This document shows, piece by piece, positions 1 to 10,199 of a stretch of DNA of 64,000 bases. Source of the stretch: Pictodentalium vernedei (taxonomy: Eukaryota > Mollusca > Scaphopoda > Dentaliida > Dentaliidae). The notes under the pieces were generated by a model. The model was given only the letters and a program-made list of their open reading frames with translations. It was not told the origin of the DNA and did no database searches. The stretch's first letter is position 1; each line of letters opens with the position of its first letter. The DNA is taken from the NCBI GenBank assembly GCA_031216915.1, contig CM062290.1, positions 385,746,718 through 385,810,717 on the forward strand, read 5' to 3'. Position numbers and translations under genes: made by a program.

Positions 1-110
1 CGAAATGCTAGGTACGAGGGCATCCGTTCCCCCAAGCTGCCCTATCACCATACCAAAGAAGATTAAAATCTGACAACTGATGCTCTTGTTATAATACAAA
101 ATGTTTGTAC

Positions 111-199
111 GGATGGATGGATGGATGGATGGATGGATGGACGGACGGACAGACGGAGACCTCGACTAGACTATATACCCCCCCCCCCCCCCCCCCCCC
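111..199. repeat. GGAT microsatellite and 22-base poly-C run
   Basis: A GGAT tetranucleotide repeat starts at 111 and decays into GACG units by about 158. After a short spacer a run of 22 C begins at 178. Open frames across it are low-complexity artefacts. No gene is seen in bases 1-496. Confidence 0.9.
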
Positions 200-496
200 A
201 CCTCGAAAAATTTTCGGATGCATAAAAAACGATGGCAATTTTTTTTTACCATTCCTTTTTGCTGTTCCTAAGGAAGCTTCACATAAAATAAAAATTCGCA
301 GTGCCGTCACTGCCGTGTAGTTTTGGAGATATGGGCGTTTTAAAACTTTTTCTATTTTTAGCACCTGCAGTTCCAATGGGGTGACAGGAAAAATGTTTTT
401 GGCATAAATTAGGTACTTATGACCCTATAAGCCCTCATATCAAATTTGGTTCAAATTGGCCTCTCAGTTTGGAAAATAGAAATTTTGGTACAATTT

Positions 497-835
497 GGGC
501 TCCCACAGGAAGCCCAAATATGAACCCAGGGACTTGACTTTAACAAACTTATATCTCACCTCCCTACGGATACTGTCTACCAAATATCAAAGATTCTGAC
601 TGGTGGATGTGAAGAAGAAGATTTTTCAAGAATATTCCTCATATTGAACTAAGTTATAATTCGGGCTCCCACAGGGAGCCCAAATATGAACCCAGGGACT
701 TGGCTTGAATAAAATTGAATCTCACCTCCAGTAGGATGCTGCATACCAAATATAAAAAAAATCTGACTGCTGAAGAAGATTTTTAAAGAAAATTCCTCAT
801 ATTGAATTAAGTTATAATTCGGGCTTCCACAGTGA
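497..835. repeat. Tandem repeat of about 160 bp, two units
   Basis: The phrase GGGCTCCCACAGG followed by AGCCCAAATATGAACCC occurs near 503 and again near 663. Each is followed by similar text (ACTTG, CTCACCTCC, ACCAAATAT, a GAAGAAGATTTTT run, ATTCCTCATATTGAA). A third partial start (GGGCTTCCACAG) begins near 822. This is a decayed direct repeat of unknown type with no coding signal. Confidence 0.75.
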
Positions 836-839
836 CAGA

Positions 840-1549
840 CCTTCATTTAAAAAAATCCTGGTGCACTATACATCACATGCCCGTTATGACACCAAGGATA
901 TGACACCAAGGAGTGCGGTTTCTCTGGTGGCACGCCGATTTGGGAAAAAAGCTCTTGGGGCACAAAAATGAAAAAGGAGATGCAATTACATAATTTACGA
1001 AATAATACACTGAAATAAAGTGCAAATTGGTTTAAAATTGATGATACAAAAATTACAATTGCTTACCACTAAATTTCGAACTTTTAAGCATAATATACAG
1101 TAGAATATTTATTAGGTACATGTAAATTCAGTTCAAAATCCTGACAACACAAGTGAAAATCAAAGCACCGTCTGAACTCTGAAGTTTTCATTTGGGTCAT
1201 TTTGGGGATCTGGAAACTGTTGCTTGATGAAAATTGCCAGGAATATAGCACACAGTGTTTATTCCAGCCAATCGGGTCATCTAAAAATGTGGGTTTACCG
1301 GGAATTCCTCATTGACAAAATCAACTTTGTGACAGTCACTGTCACGTGATACTAACACTTCAAAGTGTGTACATTCTTTCAAAAATTTAGTGTCAATAAA
1401 TTCCACATCGCCATTAAATTTATCGGATTTAAAAATTAAAATGGCAAAAATTAACTTGGATTATCAACAATTTGTTCACAATAGCTTGATCCAGAGCGGA
1501 GTTTAGGTATGACAATGCCCATTTCATGAAATAATATGCGGGGTAAAAG
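840..1549. other. No recognisable feature
   Basis: AT-rich unique-looking sequence. No coding frame, terminal repeat or RNA gene was found on either strand. Confidence 0.5.
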
Positions 1550-1712
1550 CAGGGTATTTGATGACTGGATTCGCATCGCAAAATGCTAGTCAAAAATGGC
1601 CAAATGCTAACCATTTTTTTTTCATATTGGCCTTATATTCACTATTTATCATCACTTTTTGAAACCAAGATGGAAACTGCTAATCAAATTTTTAAAAACA
1701 AAAAATACCCTG
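1550..1712. mobile_element. Short MITE (CAGGGTATTT ends), uninterrupted copy
   Basis: The segment begins CAGGGTATTT and ends AAAATACCCTG, a terminal inverted repeat of about 10 bp. It is 163 bp long and non-coding. An inverted paralogue is split by the left DIRS element, one half at 3038-3133 and the other at 10135-10199. This copy therefore serves as the empty-site reference. The CAGGG ends suggest a hAT-type MITE, but no clean 8-bp target duplication is visible. Confidence 0.8.
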
Positions 1713-1859
1713 AAAAGTGAAAATTACTGCCTATTTTCGTGATATAAACAGTGAATACGAAGGATAATAGGTATCGAGAAAAGTTACATATCCCTCGCAG
1801 ACCACCTAATATCAAGTCTCTGCTACTGCTGGTTCATGAGAAGAAGATTTTTTAAGATT

Positions 1860-2075
1860 TAAGCTCACTTTTTGGGCGTGGCCCTACCAAGGGGCGGGTC
1901 AACTTGATTTGAACAAACTTGAATTGACATATGATAGGAAACATGGGACACCAGATTTGGTTCAATTTGGTTGAGTAGTTTGTGAGAAGAAGTCAATAAT
2001 ATAAAGTTAATGCCGGATGGACGGACGGAAAGTGATTAGTAAAGCTCCCCTTGAGCTTTGCTCAATTGAGCTAAA
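1860..2075. repeat. GACGG-type repeat tail typical of molluscan genomes
   Basis: GGGCGTGGCCCTACCAAGG is followed by a TTTGGTTCAATTTGG phrase, then GGACGGACGG and AGTGATTAGTAAAGCTC, ending in TTGAGCT/AATTGAGCT and an A run. From memory, tails of this form are abundant in bivalve and gastropod genomes; I did not verify this. The family is not identified. It is one clue to the host group. Confidence 0.45.
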
Positions 2076-3037
2076 AAAAAGTTGTGCAGGCCCTCCTCCT
2101 CCACTTATCTCTTTGCGTCTTTGGCTATCACAGGGCTGTGATGTCCATTCAACCCCCCCCCCCCCTCTTCCCAGGGCCGTCCTTGCTCTCTGCGGCTCTG
2201 ATTGTATCCCACCGTTAACAGCAGTGAGAGTTTCTTCCTGTGTAAGATATGAAGAAAATTGTACATACAACCTATGTTTTTGCACAGTAAAACACCAAAT
2301 TGAGGAAATAAACCATCATAACCTACCCTCTCAAAAGGGAAAATGGAGTCACCTAACTCACCTTCTAGATGCTGGAATGGGGTTTTAACTTTTGTTTTGC
2401 CCCCCAAGAAAAGTTGGAAATTTGCTATTAAATGAAGCCTTAGCTTAGGATGGAAATTTACTTTATTTTTGCCACGTCAAAATGACATTTTTTGCAGAAT
2501 GTCTCAACTTTTCAAGTTAACAAGTTGGTGTCCAGTGGCCAAGAGTGATACATACCTTTTGACTGCACAATTCCTGATGTGACAACTTCATCATCATTCA
2601 AGGAACAGTCCTAATCTTTTAGTTCTGCGATTCACAACTTTTTTTTCCGGAGGGGGGAGGGGGGAGGGATTCAGATCTGGACCTCCCAATTTCCCAAAGT
2701 CAAAACATCAAAAATCCCTGTGCCCCATCTCCTGATGGGGGCCTGAGGTTGTTGGCATGTGCCCCCTCCTCACCCACTCCCCTGCCCTCGGCGTTAGTGG
2801 ATACAATGACACAAAATACCTGATTCTTTAATAAGGAATATCAAAGTGGGGGAGGGGCTGCATAGTGACACTCTCAATACATGTATCCCTGTTGATGCAC
2901 CCCTGCATAAGAAGGGGGGTGTTACACTAGAACCTATTACTAGAAGGTACAGGTAGATATTAGATCCCTCCTTCTTTGAAATTCTCTGAATATTTTGAAA
3001 AGAAGGGGAATTCAAGTTGGTTTTTAACTATAATACA
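2076..3037. other. No gene; C-rich and G-rich simple stretches
   Basis: It holds a C-run near 2152-2165 and G-rich stretches near 2650-2667. Open frames here are short and compositionally biased, and none resembles a protein family. Confidence 0.5.
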
Positions 3038-3133
3038 CAGTATTTTTTGTTTTTAAAAATTTGATTAGCAGTTTCCATCTTGGTTTCAAAAAGCGATGAT
3101 AAATAGTGAATATAAGGCCAATATGAAAGAAAA
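3038..3133 (-). mobile_element. Outer half of a MITE split by the left DIRS element
   Basis: Its reverse complement matches 1621-1710 of the uninterrupted MITE, from the poly-A/poly-T midpoint to the CAG...TATTTTTTG end. It stops exactly where the DIRS end GTTAAAAAATTTATAG begins at 3134. The other half is at 10135-10199. Confidence 0.85.
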
Positions 3134-3172
3134 GTTAAAAAATTTATAGTAATTTATATATTTTTTATACTT

Positions 3173-3360
3173 ACCAATGACCCAGACATAGCTGGTGCTA
3201 ACTCTTAAAATATAGGGCCAAACACAAATTTTGCCCCCCAATCCCCAAAATTTGCATCTAAAACTAAAGAAAACATGTCCTGAAAGGCCCTCCACACCTC
3301 GCCCCCACTGCGCATGCGCAGTGTCAAGGACGTTCCGAAATTGGCGCCATTTATCATTCT
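3173..3360. repeat. DIRS inverted terminal repeat (3' end of sense strand), left copy
   Basis: 188 bp, beginning ACCAATGACCCAGACATAG and ending ATTTATCATTCT. It is the reverse complement of 9934-10121. It contains the palindrome CTGCGCATGCGCAG. At two sites (3298, 3306) it carries C where the right copy has T, and its partner ITR carries the matching state. Confidence 0.93.
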
Positions 3361-3435
3361 AATAACCAGTGCCTGGTAAGCGCTATGTACTCAGCGGGGA
3401 GGCAAGAGTTCCCAACTCCTGGGAGGGCCATCCCC

Positions 3436-3524
3436 GTCTGGGTCATTGGTAAGTATAAAAAATATATAAATTACTATAAATTTTTTAACATTTTTATACT
3501 GTACCAATGACCCAGACATAGCTG
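3436..3524. repeat. DIRS internal complementary region, left copy
   Basis: 89 bp made of two parts. The first 54 bp repeat the 3' terminus in inverted sense and the last 35 bp repeat the 5' terminus in inverted sense, meeting at TTTTTTAAC/ATTTTTATAC. In DIRS elements such a region is thought to template joining of the ends of the linear copy into a circle. It defines the element's exact ends. Confidence 0.92.
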
Positions 3525-5384
3525 AATAGTAAAAAGGCTGGAGGGCCAAGGACATAGAGCAAAATGGAATACGCTCAATAAAATAAAATAGAGTCATCCC
3601 CTGTAGGGAAAAGAAGTAATAGGCCTTACATGTATCTTTCTTATTTATTATAAATTAGAAAGATACAACACCTTCCAAAAATTGAGCTTCATACATCCAT
3701 GTACTCTATTAATATCCAATAATCCTTATATTAATAATTTTTAAAGTAAGCCAATAATAAAGTAAGTCTAGAGGATAGAGACTCTTATACTCTTAAAAGT
3801 GTGTGAGAATTGCATAATCATGTCCGTTGACATATGCAATATTCAAAAGCTATACTTTAAAAACTAAGACTTGAATGAATTTTATAAACTTAAACTTCTC
3901 ACTAAACAACCATCCCAATAACAGCTCAGAATTACTAACTCCGGAGGAGGTATCCCCTTGTTTTCATAGTAAAAACAGGTGACCCAAGGGAACACCCTCC
4001 CCCCCCCCCTTTTTCTTGCCCTGGGTCAAATAGCCCAGAGCGAAGAGGGCAGCCGAACGGAGACACTGCCGAAACAGACAGCCTACCTAGCTATAGTAGC
4101 AACTGTTAAGTGAATGATGTTCTGAGCAGTAGATAATAGACCTAACAATAGAGGCCTCCAGAAATGGACTCGATATTTCTGAGATAAAATTCATGAATGG
4201 ATGGCTGAGCGCAATGAGCAGCCTTCAAAAATCTATAATAGCAACACTATTAATGTAAGCCCAAGAAGTAGAAGAACTCTTACTTCATGAGCCGAAATCT
4301 TAAGCACAACTGCTAAGCCAATGATATACCATAAGCAGTACGCTAGTTAATAGAATCCATTAACAATAAAATGGAGCGTAACGTCCTTCTACTAGACATC
4401 AAAGACAGAAGAAGCTTACGCCCTTGTAATAAACAGATATCTGTTTATAAATACATAAACTGTACCCGGAAAGAGTAAAGGCCTATGCCCATACGAAGAC
4501 GGAAGGACCTTAAAATAATAGGTTCCGGATAATAGGAGTCTAACTCTTATGCAACAATCCAACCTAAATAGTAACGGAAGTATTGATTCCGAAACTATGA
4601 AAGTGAAAATCATCCATCGATAGTGCATGAAACTCACTGACTCTACAGTAAAAGAGAAACCAACAGAATTACTGTTTAAAAGGTCAGAATTTGAAAACTA
4701 CTGTTTCCAGAGGCTCAAATGATTACTTAGCTAAATAAGAACCGAAGTTAAAATCCGTATAGGAATTTAATCTAAAGATTCTAAGTCTATTTATCAAAAA
4801 GTTACTAACTGACTTAGATAAAGAGACAAAAGACTCAATTGTAAACTATCGTAGAGTGCATAGGTATGAGGTAACATAAACCTATAACCTAAATAACAAC
4901 AGGCTGCAGTAGATCTTGTGAAACAAGTATACTAAAAAACTAGCAATGCGTAGTATGGAGGGATCAACCATATGAACATAATGATCCCTACACCACGACG
5001 GAAGAGCCTCCACTTTAGTCGCATAGAATAGCGAAGAAGAGGATCTCCTATAGTAAGAAATCGCGTCCAAAGCTCGTCCAGTACAGTGCTTACAATGCAA
5101 TACGGACCACACAACGGAATACATGAAGGTTGCGACCTTGCTGGTTGTGATAAAGATGACACGATTTACCCAGTGAAAAAAGATCCTCACATAGAGGAAG
5201 ATTTCACGTTAAGATCCACAGTAGACAAGAGAGTAAATTACTCATGATCTCTGTGAAGATAGAGATGCTATCAACAGAAATGTATTGTGGTTGTTTATCT
5301 TAGCAATACCTGCTAAAACAACAGCGCCGGAGGATACGCGTATCCTATCATTCCGTCCTATAGATCAATAGAGCGTTAACAGTA

Positions 5385-5985
5385 TTAGCTCAGAGATCTG
5401 GACAAGCCAACACATACGTCTGCAATTGATAAGCAAGCTGTGTCATAAATAAAACATCATTGGGCGCTCCCATAGATAGCAAATCTGATTAAATACTTGT
5501 TTGTTGAGAGTCCAATCTGACAGCAACAAGCGACCCGTAAGAGAACGGGAGTGCGATAAAACAATCAGACGACCCAGAATATGACGGACCAAAACTGAAC
5601 TTGGTGTACTATAACCAACAGACGGATTCTTTCCATTAAATTGAATAACGGAAACGAAAGAGTGCCTCCCTGGTTCCGGAGATACGCCACTACTGTCGAA
5701 TTAAAGGACAGGAATTTGGGCATGCGTTTCTGAATAATGTTCATGCAATGACATAAAGCAAGCCTAAAAAACATTATTCCGCGGAAGTTAAACTGATAGC
5801 TAAAAGACTGCGGAACCCAAAGACCCTGGCACTTCGAATCCGTAGGGATTAGTATATATCCCAATCTGTTTGACTGGCAACCGTCATAACAGCCACACTA
5901 GGGTCCGGCAACTGCGGCGGCACTCTCTGAGTCAACCACCGAATGTTTGCCCCAGTCTGAATCTCTTGTAACACTAGATAGACAA
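5385..5985 (-). pseudogene. Decayed DIRS RNase H region, left copy
   Basis: The minus-strand text carries RNase H landmarks of DIRS polyproteins: a SDWG-like start, then VVAYLRNQGGT, then a LSEWTLN..VFNQIC..WERP stretch in pieces. Frames are broken by stops and shifts. It follows gag directly, so the RT domain expected in between is missing. It mirrors the right copy near 57540-58140. Confidence 0.7.
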
Positions 5986-6004
5986 GAGAATGTATAAATC
6001 AAGC

Positions 6005-9000
6005 AATTCATGGATTGCCGGAAAGTTGCCGTCGAAGAGAAGCTCCTCCGAGAACGAAGCGACTCTGAGAGAGTTCTTAACCTACTATCCACGCGTGGAT
6101 GTAGCTAGGGCTGCATCACGTCTAACCAACTCCAATCAGCCACTGAAGGGCGGAGTTATACGTGAACAAACTACTGCCCTCAAAAGAAATTACATTGAGA
6201 ATAATATCCCGTAAATCTTTTCTTGAAGACGTAATGATAACGCCTCAGTAAGGCGGATTACGTATAATAAAGCGTCTAAGTTAAGTCTACTATACATAAT
6301 GTCGTTCCCAACATTGAAATTGGAAAAGACATAAACGGCGAAAAAGAATATATGCAGTCTTTAATCACACCGTCTAGACGCATATGAACTCTCGGTATGC
6401 CCTGCTCTGCCAAAATAAACTATATGTAAAAAAGATAAAATGGCAGAAATGAGCCACGCGGACAAGAAACTAAACTATCATGCTTAGTAGCAGGCTTGTA
6501 TATATATATATAATATATAGCGTCGAAAAATAAAACACATGTTGTAATGACAATATTGGACTGCGTCGGTAAGTCAGGGACAAAGTCCCTGTACCGATCG
6601 AAAAATCCGAGTCCAATGACGCTATAAGTCTCTTATCCAAGATCGCAGCAATGAAGTCCGAAAAATAATCACTGGAAGAAATGCCAGAAGATATGAAAGG
6701 CATCTTCCGATACTACTAAAGGGAAAACTCGAAATCTTTCGAATCCCTTTCGCCATCCTGTCGGACCCTATAAAGCGTTCGGTCGTCCGTAGCTTGATGC
6801 AACCGCGGACCGCACCGACCCAGCACCGTCGGATAATTACTGATTCGACCGAGAAACCGTCAATTGCTGGGATGCTGCGAAACAACTGTGCTAACTCGGA
6901 TAGCACGTCCGTCACTGAGGCCTGAGGAGCAGCGGTCTTATGATGCATTGCCGCAGGAAGCTCCGAGATCGTTACCCCGTGCATACTTCCAATATGCGAG
7001 CGAACGGAGTGTATAGGCCTCGTGTCCCTTGGCTACCGGATGGCGCGACCTATTCGCTGTGGAATCACTGAATGCCGAAACTGATCGGATACTCGAGGTC
7101 ACGTAGCCAATGTGCGGTCGTGTGCCCTGCTGTGAGGATGAGGAAGCATTAAAGACAGTCTCTCGGACTGTCAATATAACGGAGCGTCCCGAGCAACGGA
7201 CATATGCTCCGAATGTAAAATATCTGAACCACAACATGCGGTCCCCTATGTTGTTGGCTTCCTCCGATCTGTCCTCAATCTGCCGTCACCGGGTGAGTAC
7301 TAAAGTAATTAAAGTGCTCGCATCACCCAAATCTCCTTCCTAGACCGCAACGGACGAACCCGGCAGCCGAACCATTCGATGAATGTACGCTACACCGGGT
7401 GAGCTAGCGAATGTCACTCCGTAAGCGATAGACATATTCCAAGAGCACTTATTGCCGCTAACTCTTCATTAACTATGACGACAGAGGCACACTTTTGAAA
7501 GACATCTCCATAACTCTTCGAACAAGAAACCAGAAATGCTTGGATAGCAAGCATAAAATAATAATATATATAGCGTCGTTCAATAATTCGAAAGTTTGTG
7601 TGACATTATTGGACTATGTCGGAACTGAGGGACGATGTCCCTGAACCGAACCAAAAAATTTCTAAGTCCACCGACGCTATCAGTTTCTTATCCGGCATCG
7701 CAGCATATGTTGTTCCGAAAGGGAAAGCTTGAAATCCACCGAATCCCTTTCGGTATCCCGTCGGACCGGATGAAACTTTCCGACGTCCGTACCCGCTTCC
7801 GCGGAGCGTCCCGACCCAGCATCGTCGAATAAAATATATGCGACAGATTCAGTTGATGCTGGGATGCTGCGATAAACTGTGCTATTAAGGAAAGCACGTC
7901 CGTTCCCGAGGCCTGTGCAATAGCGGACTTACGATGCATTGCCGCTGGAAGCTCCGTGTACGTTGACTCCCGCACACTTCCTATGCGAACGTCCGGAGTC
8001 TGCAGGCCTCGAGTCCCCGGCTACCGACCCAGCGCTGTCGGATAATTCTCGATCCGACACCGTTTCTGTCGGCTGCTGGGATGCTGCGATAAGCTGTGCT
8101 ATGTGCACAAGAATGTCCGGCGTCGAGACCTGCGGAGGCGCAGTCTATCGGTGCTTCGCCGAGGGTAGCTCCGCATCAGATGGCTCCCGCATACTTCCTA
8201 TGCGAACGTCCGGAGTCCATCGGTCTCGAATCCCTGGCTGCCGGATGGTGTGACCTGGTCGCCGAAGAATCCCTGATCGGCGAAGCTGGTAATATATCGG
8301 CGGTCACGCAGCCAAGGTGCGGTCGTGTGCGCTGACGAGAAGAGGAAGCCTTAGCAGTCTCAGCGGACTGCCTATACAACGGAGCGTCCCGAGCGACGGA
8401 CGTATGCTCCGCTAACGACACATTTGTACCACAACATCTGGGGCCAGATGTTGTTGAACGAGAGAGGGGCCTCTCTCGCTTGCCGTCCGGATGGACCGGA
8501 ACGAGCTATGAACCGGACTAAAAGGCTTCCTCCGTTCTCCCTCCGATCCGCCGTCACTGGGTGTGCATTAAGTTAATTTTATAGTGCTCGCATCACCCCA
8601 AAATTCCTTCTAGACCGCAACGGACGAACCCGGCTGCCGAACCATTCGGTGAATGGACGCTACACCGGGCGAGCTAGCGGACGTCAAAGGCCGTCGAACC
8701 TACTAGGGTCCTCTTAGGCAATTGGCGTATTACATGAGCACTTTTCCGCTAGCCCTTCATTAATTGTGACGACGGAGGCACACTGTTGGAAGACATCACA
8801 GATACATCACCCTAATCTTGATCGTCTGAAATAGAAATTGATAAAGTAGAGTGACCCTGCGGGGAAAGGACCGGAGTGTCCAAATCCCCAACAACATACC
8901 GTGACATACGCTTCCCATATTGTCATCGAAATCATACGATACAGAACAGGAGTTAATGCGAGTACACTGACCACATATAGAATGATAATAAGGTCAGAGG

Positions 9001-9040
9001 AAGACTTCCTCTTAAAACAATTGATCAATATCCTTTCAAT
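6005..9040 (-). pseudogene. Decayed, internally duplicated DIRS gag, left copy
   Basis: Frames on the minus strand match the gag of the third element (61093 onward): the SVARDAP stretch, RTRPHLG, SGRSHRK and the ISSFPF region. The gag start is TTG instead of ATG, and the Cys-rich N-terminus has lost cysteine codons. A segment of about 1.3 kb is present twice in tandem, and a smaller segment of about 0.2 kb is also doubled. Several stops and shifts break the frame. Confidence 0.8.
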
Positions 9041-9933
9041 GTGAAAAGAAAACAAGTCCTGGTACTCGCACTAACCCCTGGCAATCAAAATACATAATAA
9101 TAATATGATCCATTAATATAGAAAAAATAATTGAAATCAAAATATTTTGAAAAAATATTTTTTCAGAACAGCCCAAGTTTCTGAAAAGTAACGTTGAGCC
9201 CCAATGGATCCCAAGCCTAAGTGTGGACAAAAATTTTAAAAATATTTTAAACAATTTATTCAACACTTACGAACAATAATAATGTATCTAGTTATGATTA
9301 AAATAACATAAAGATATTATTATTTAGAAATCCCCCCCTCACACAGAGGGCTGTTGTAAATGTAAACAATGAGTGTAAAAACACTAAAATAAGACTCCAG
9401 GCACCCAGGCCCGAAATCAGTTACCAAAAATACACCATCTGATGCAAAACAGAGACTTCCAGGGAAGAAACTGCAGAACATCAGATGGTAGATGCAGAAC
9501 ACAACGCCTAACCACCCGTAGGTGAAGACGTAAACATGGGGAAAGAACAGAATTCATTCTGTTATTAAGCTAAAACTCCCAAGAAATTTTAGTAATAATA
9601 ATTACAGAAACTATGCCAAAAGCATGGGAGAATAGCAAGGGGGAACTTAAAGGACAGGGAGAGAGGAAAAACACTTGAAAAAACAGTGTAACTAAATAAT
9701 CAGAATGACAACAAAATGGCTGCTGCCTTGAAAATAGGTAACTTAACATAATTTCATTAAAAAATTTTAAGTTACAGCCCTGATAATATTCTGTCACACA
9801 TTCTTTTCCTCTCCTCCTTTTCTATCCTCCTTAGAATCACCATTTCACTAATATTTATGTGTCTGGCATCATTTAAACTGAGATTTAAAAGCACAAAGAT
9901 CAGTCAGATGTTAACTGATGAAGGGCCAAACTT

Positions 9934-10121
9934 AGAATGATAAATGGCGCCAATTTCGGAACGTCCTTGACACTGCGCATGCGCAGTGGGGGCGAGGTGT
10001 GGAGGGCCTTTCAGGACATGTTTTCTTTAGTTTTAGATGCAAATTTTGGGGATTGGGGGGCAAAATTTGTGTTTGGCCCTATATTTTAAGAGTTAGCACC
10101 AGCTATGTCTGGGTCATTGGT
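9934..10121. repeat. DIRS inverted terminal repeat (5' end of sense strand), left copy
   Basis: 188 bp, the reverse complement of 3173-3360. It matches that partner at the two sites (9988, 9996) that differ from the right copy. A 13-bp extension (ACAGTATAAAAAT at 10122-10134) completes the element end. Confidence 0.93.
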
Positions 10122-10134
10122 ACAGTATAAAAAT

Positions 10135-10199
10135 ATGGTTAGCATTTGGCCATTTTTGACTAGCATTTTGCGATGCAAATCCAGTCATCAAATACCCTG
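10135..10199 (-). mobile_element. Inner half of the MITE split by the left DIRS element
   Basis: It begins ATGGTTAGCATTTGGCC and ends AAATACCCTG, the reverse complement of 1550-1614 of the intact MITE. Joining it to the half ending at 3133 rebuilds the MITE with no lost or duplicated base; one G sits in the A-run. Confidence 0.88.

Larger units (their letters stand above)
3134..10134 (-). mobile_element. Defective DIRS-type retrotransposon, left copy
   Basis: A 7001-bp element whose sense strand is minus. Seen directly: 188-bp inverted terminal repeats (3173-3360 and 9934-10121), end extensions of 39 and 13 bp, and an ICR at 3436-3524 that is the exact complement of the two ends joined. This layout is the signature of DIRS elements, which use a tyrosine recombinase and circular DNA rather than an integrase. 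Inside are a decayed gag and RNase H, but no reverse transcriptase was found. It lies in a MITE with no target duplication. It is nearly identical to 53389-60399 in reverse, with a net length difference of 10 bp. I could not find a recombinase frame, although about 1.8 kb between the RNase H and the ICR is available for one. Confidence 0.93.

Noticed and set aside
89-376. Small proteins across poly-C or poly-G runs (also at 2007-2407, 14142-14512, 24000-24200, 36849-37152)
   Set aside because: They consist of Pro or Gly runs from homopolymers with no family resemblance.
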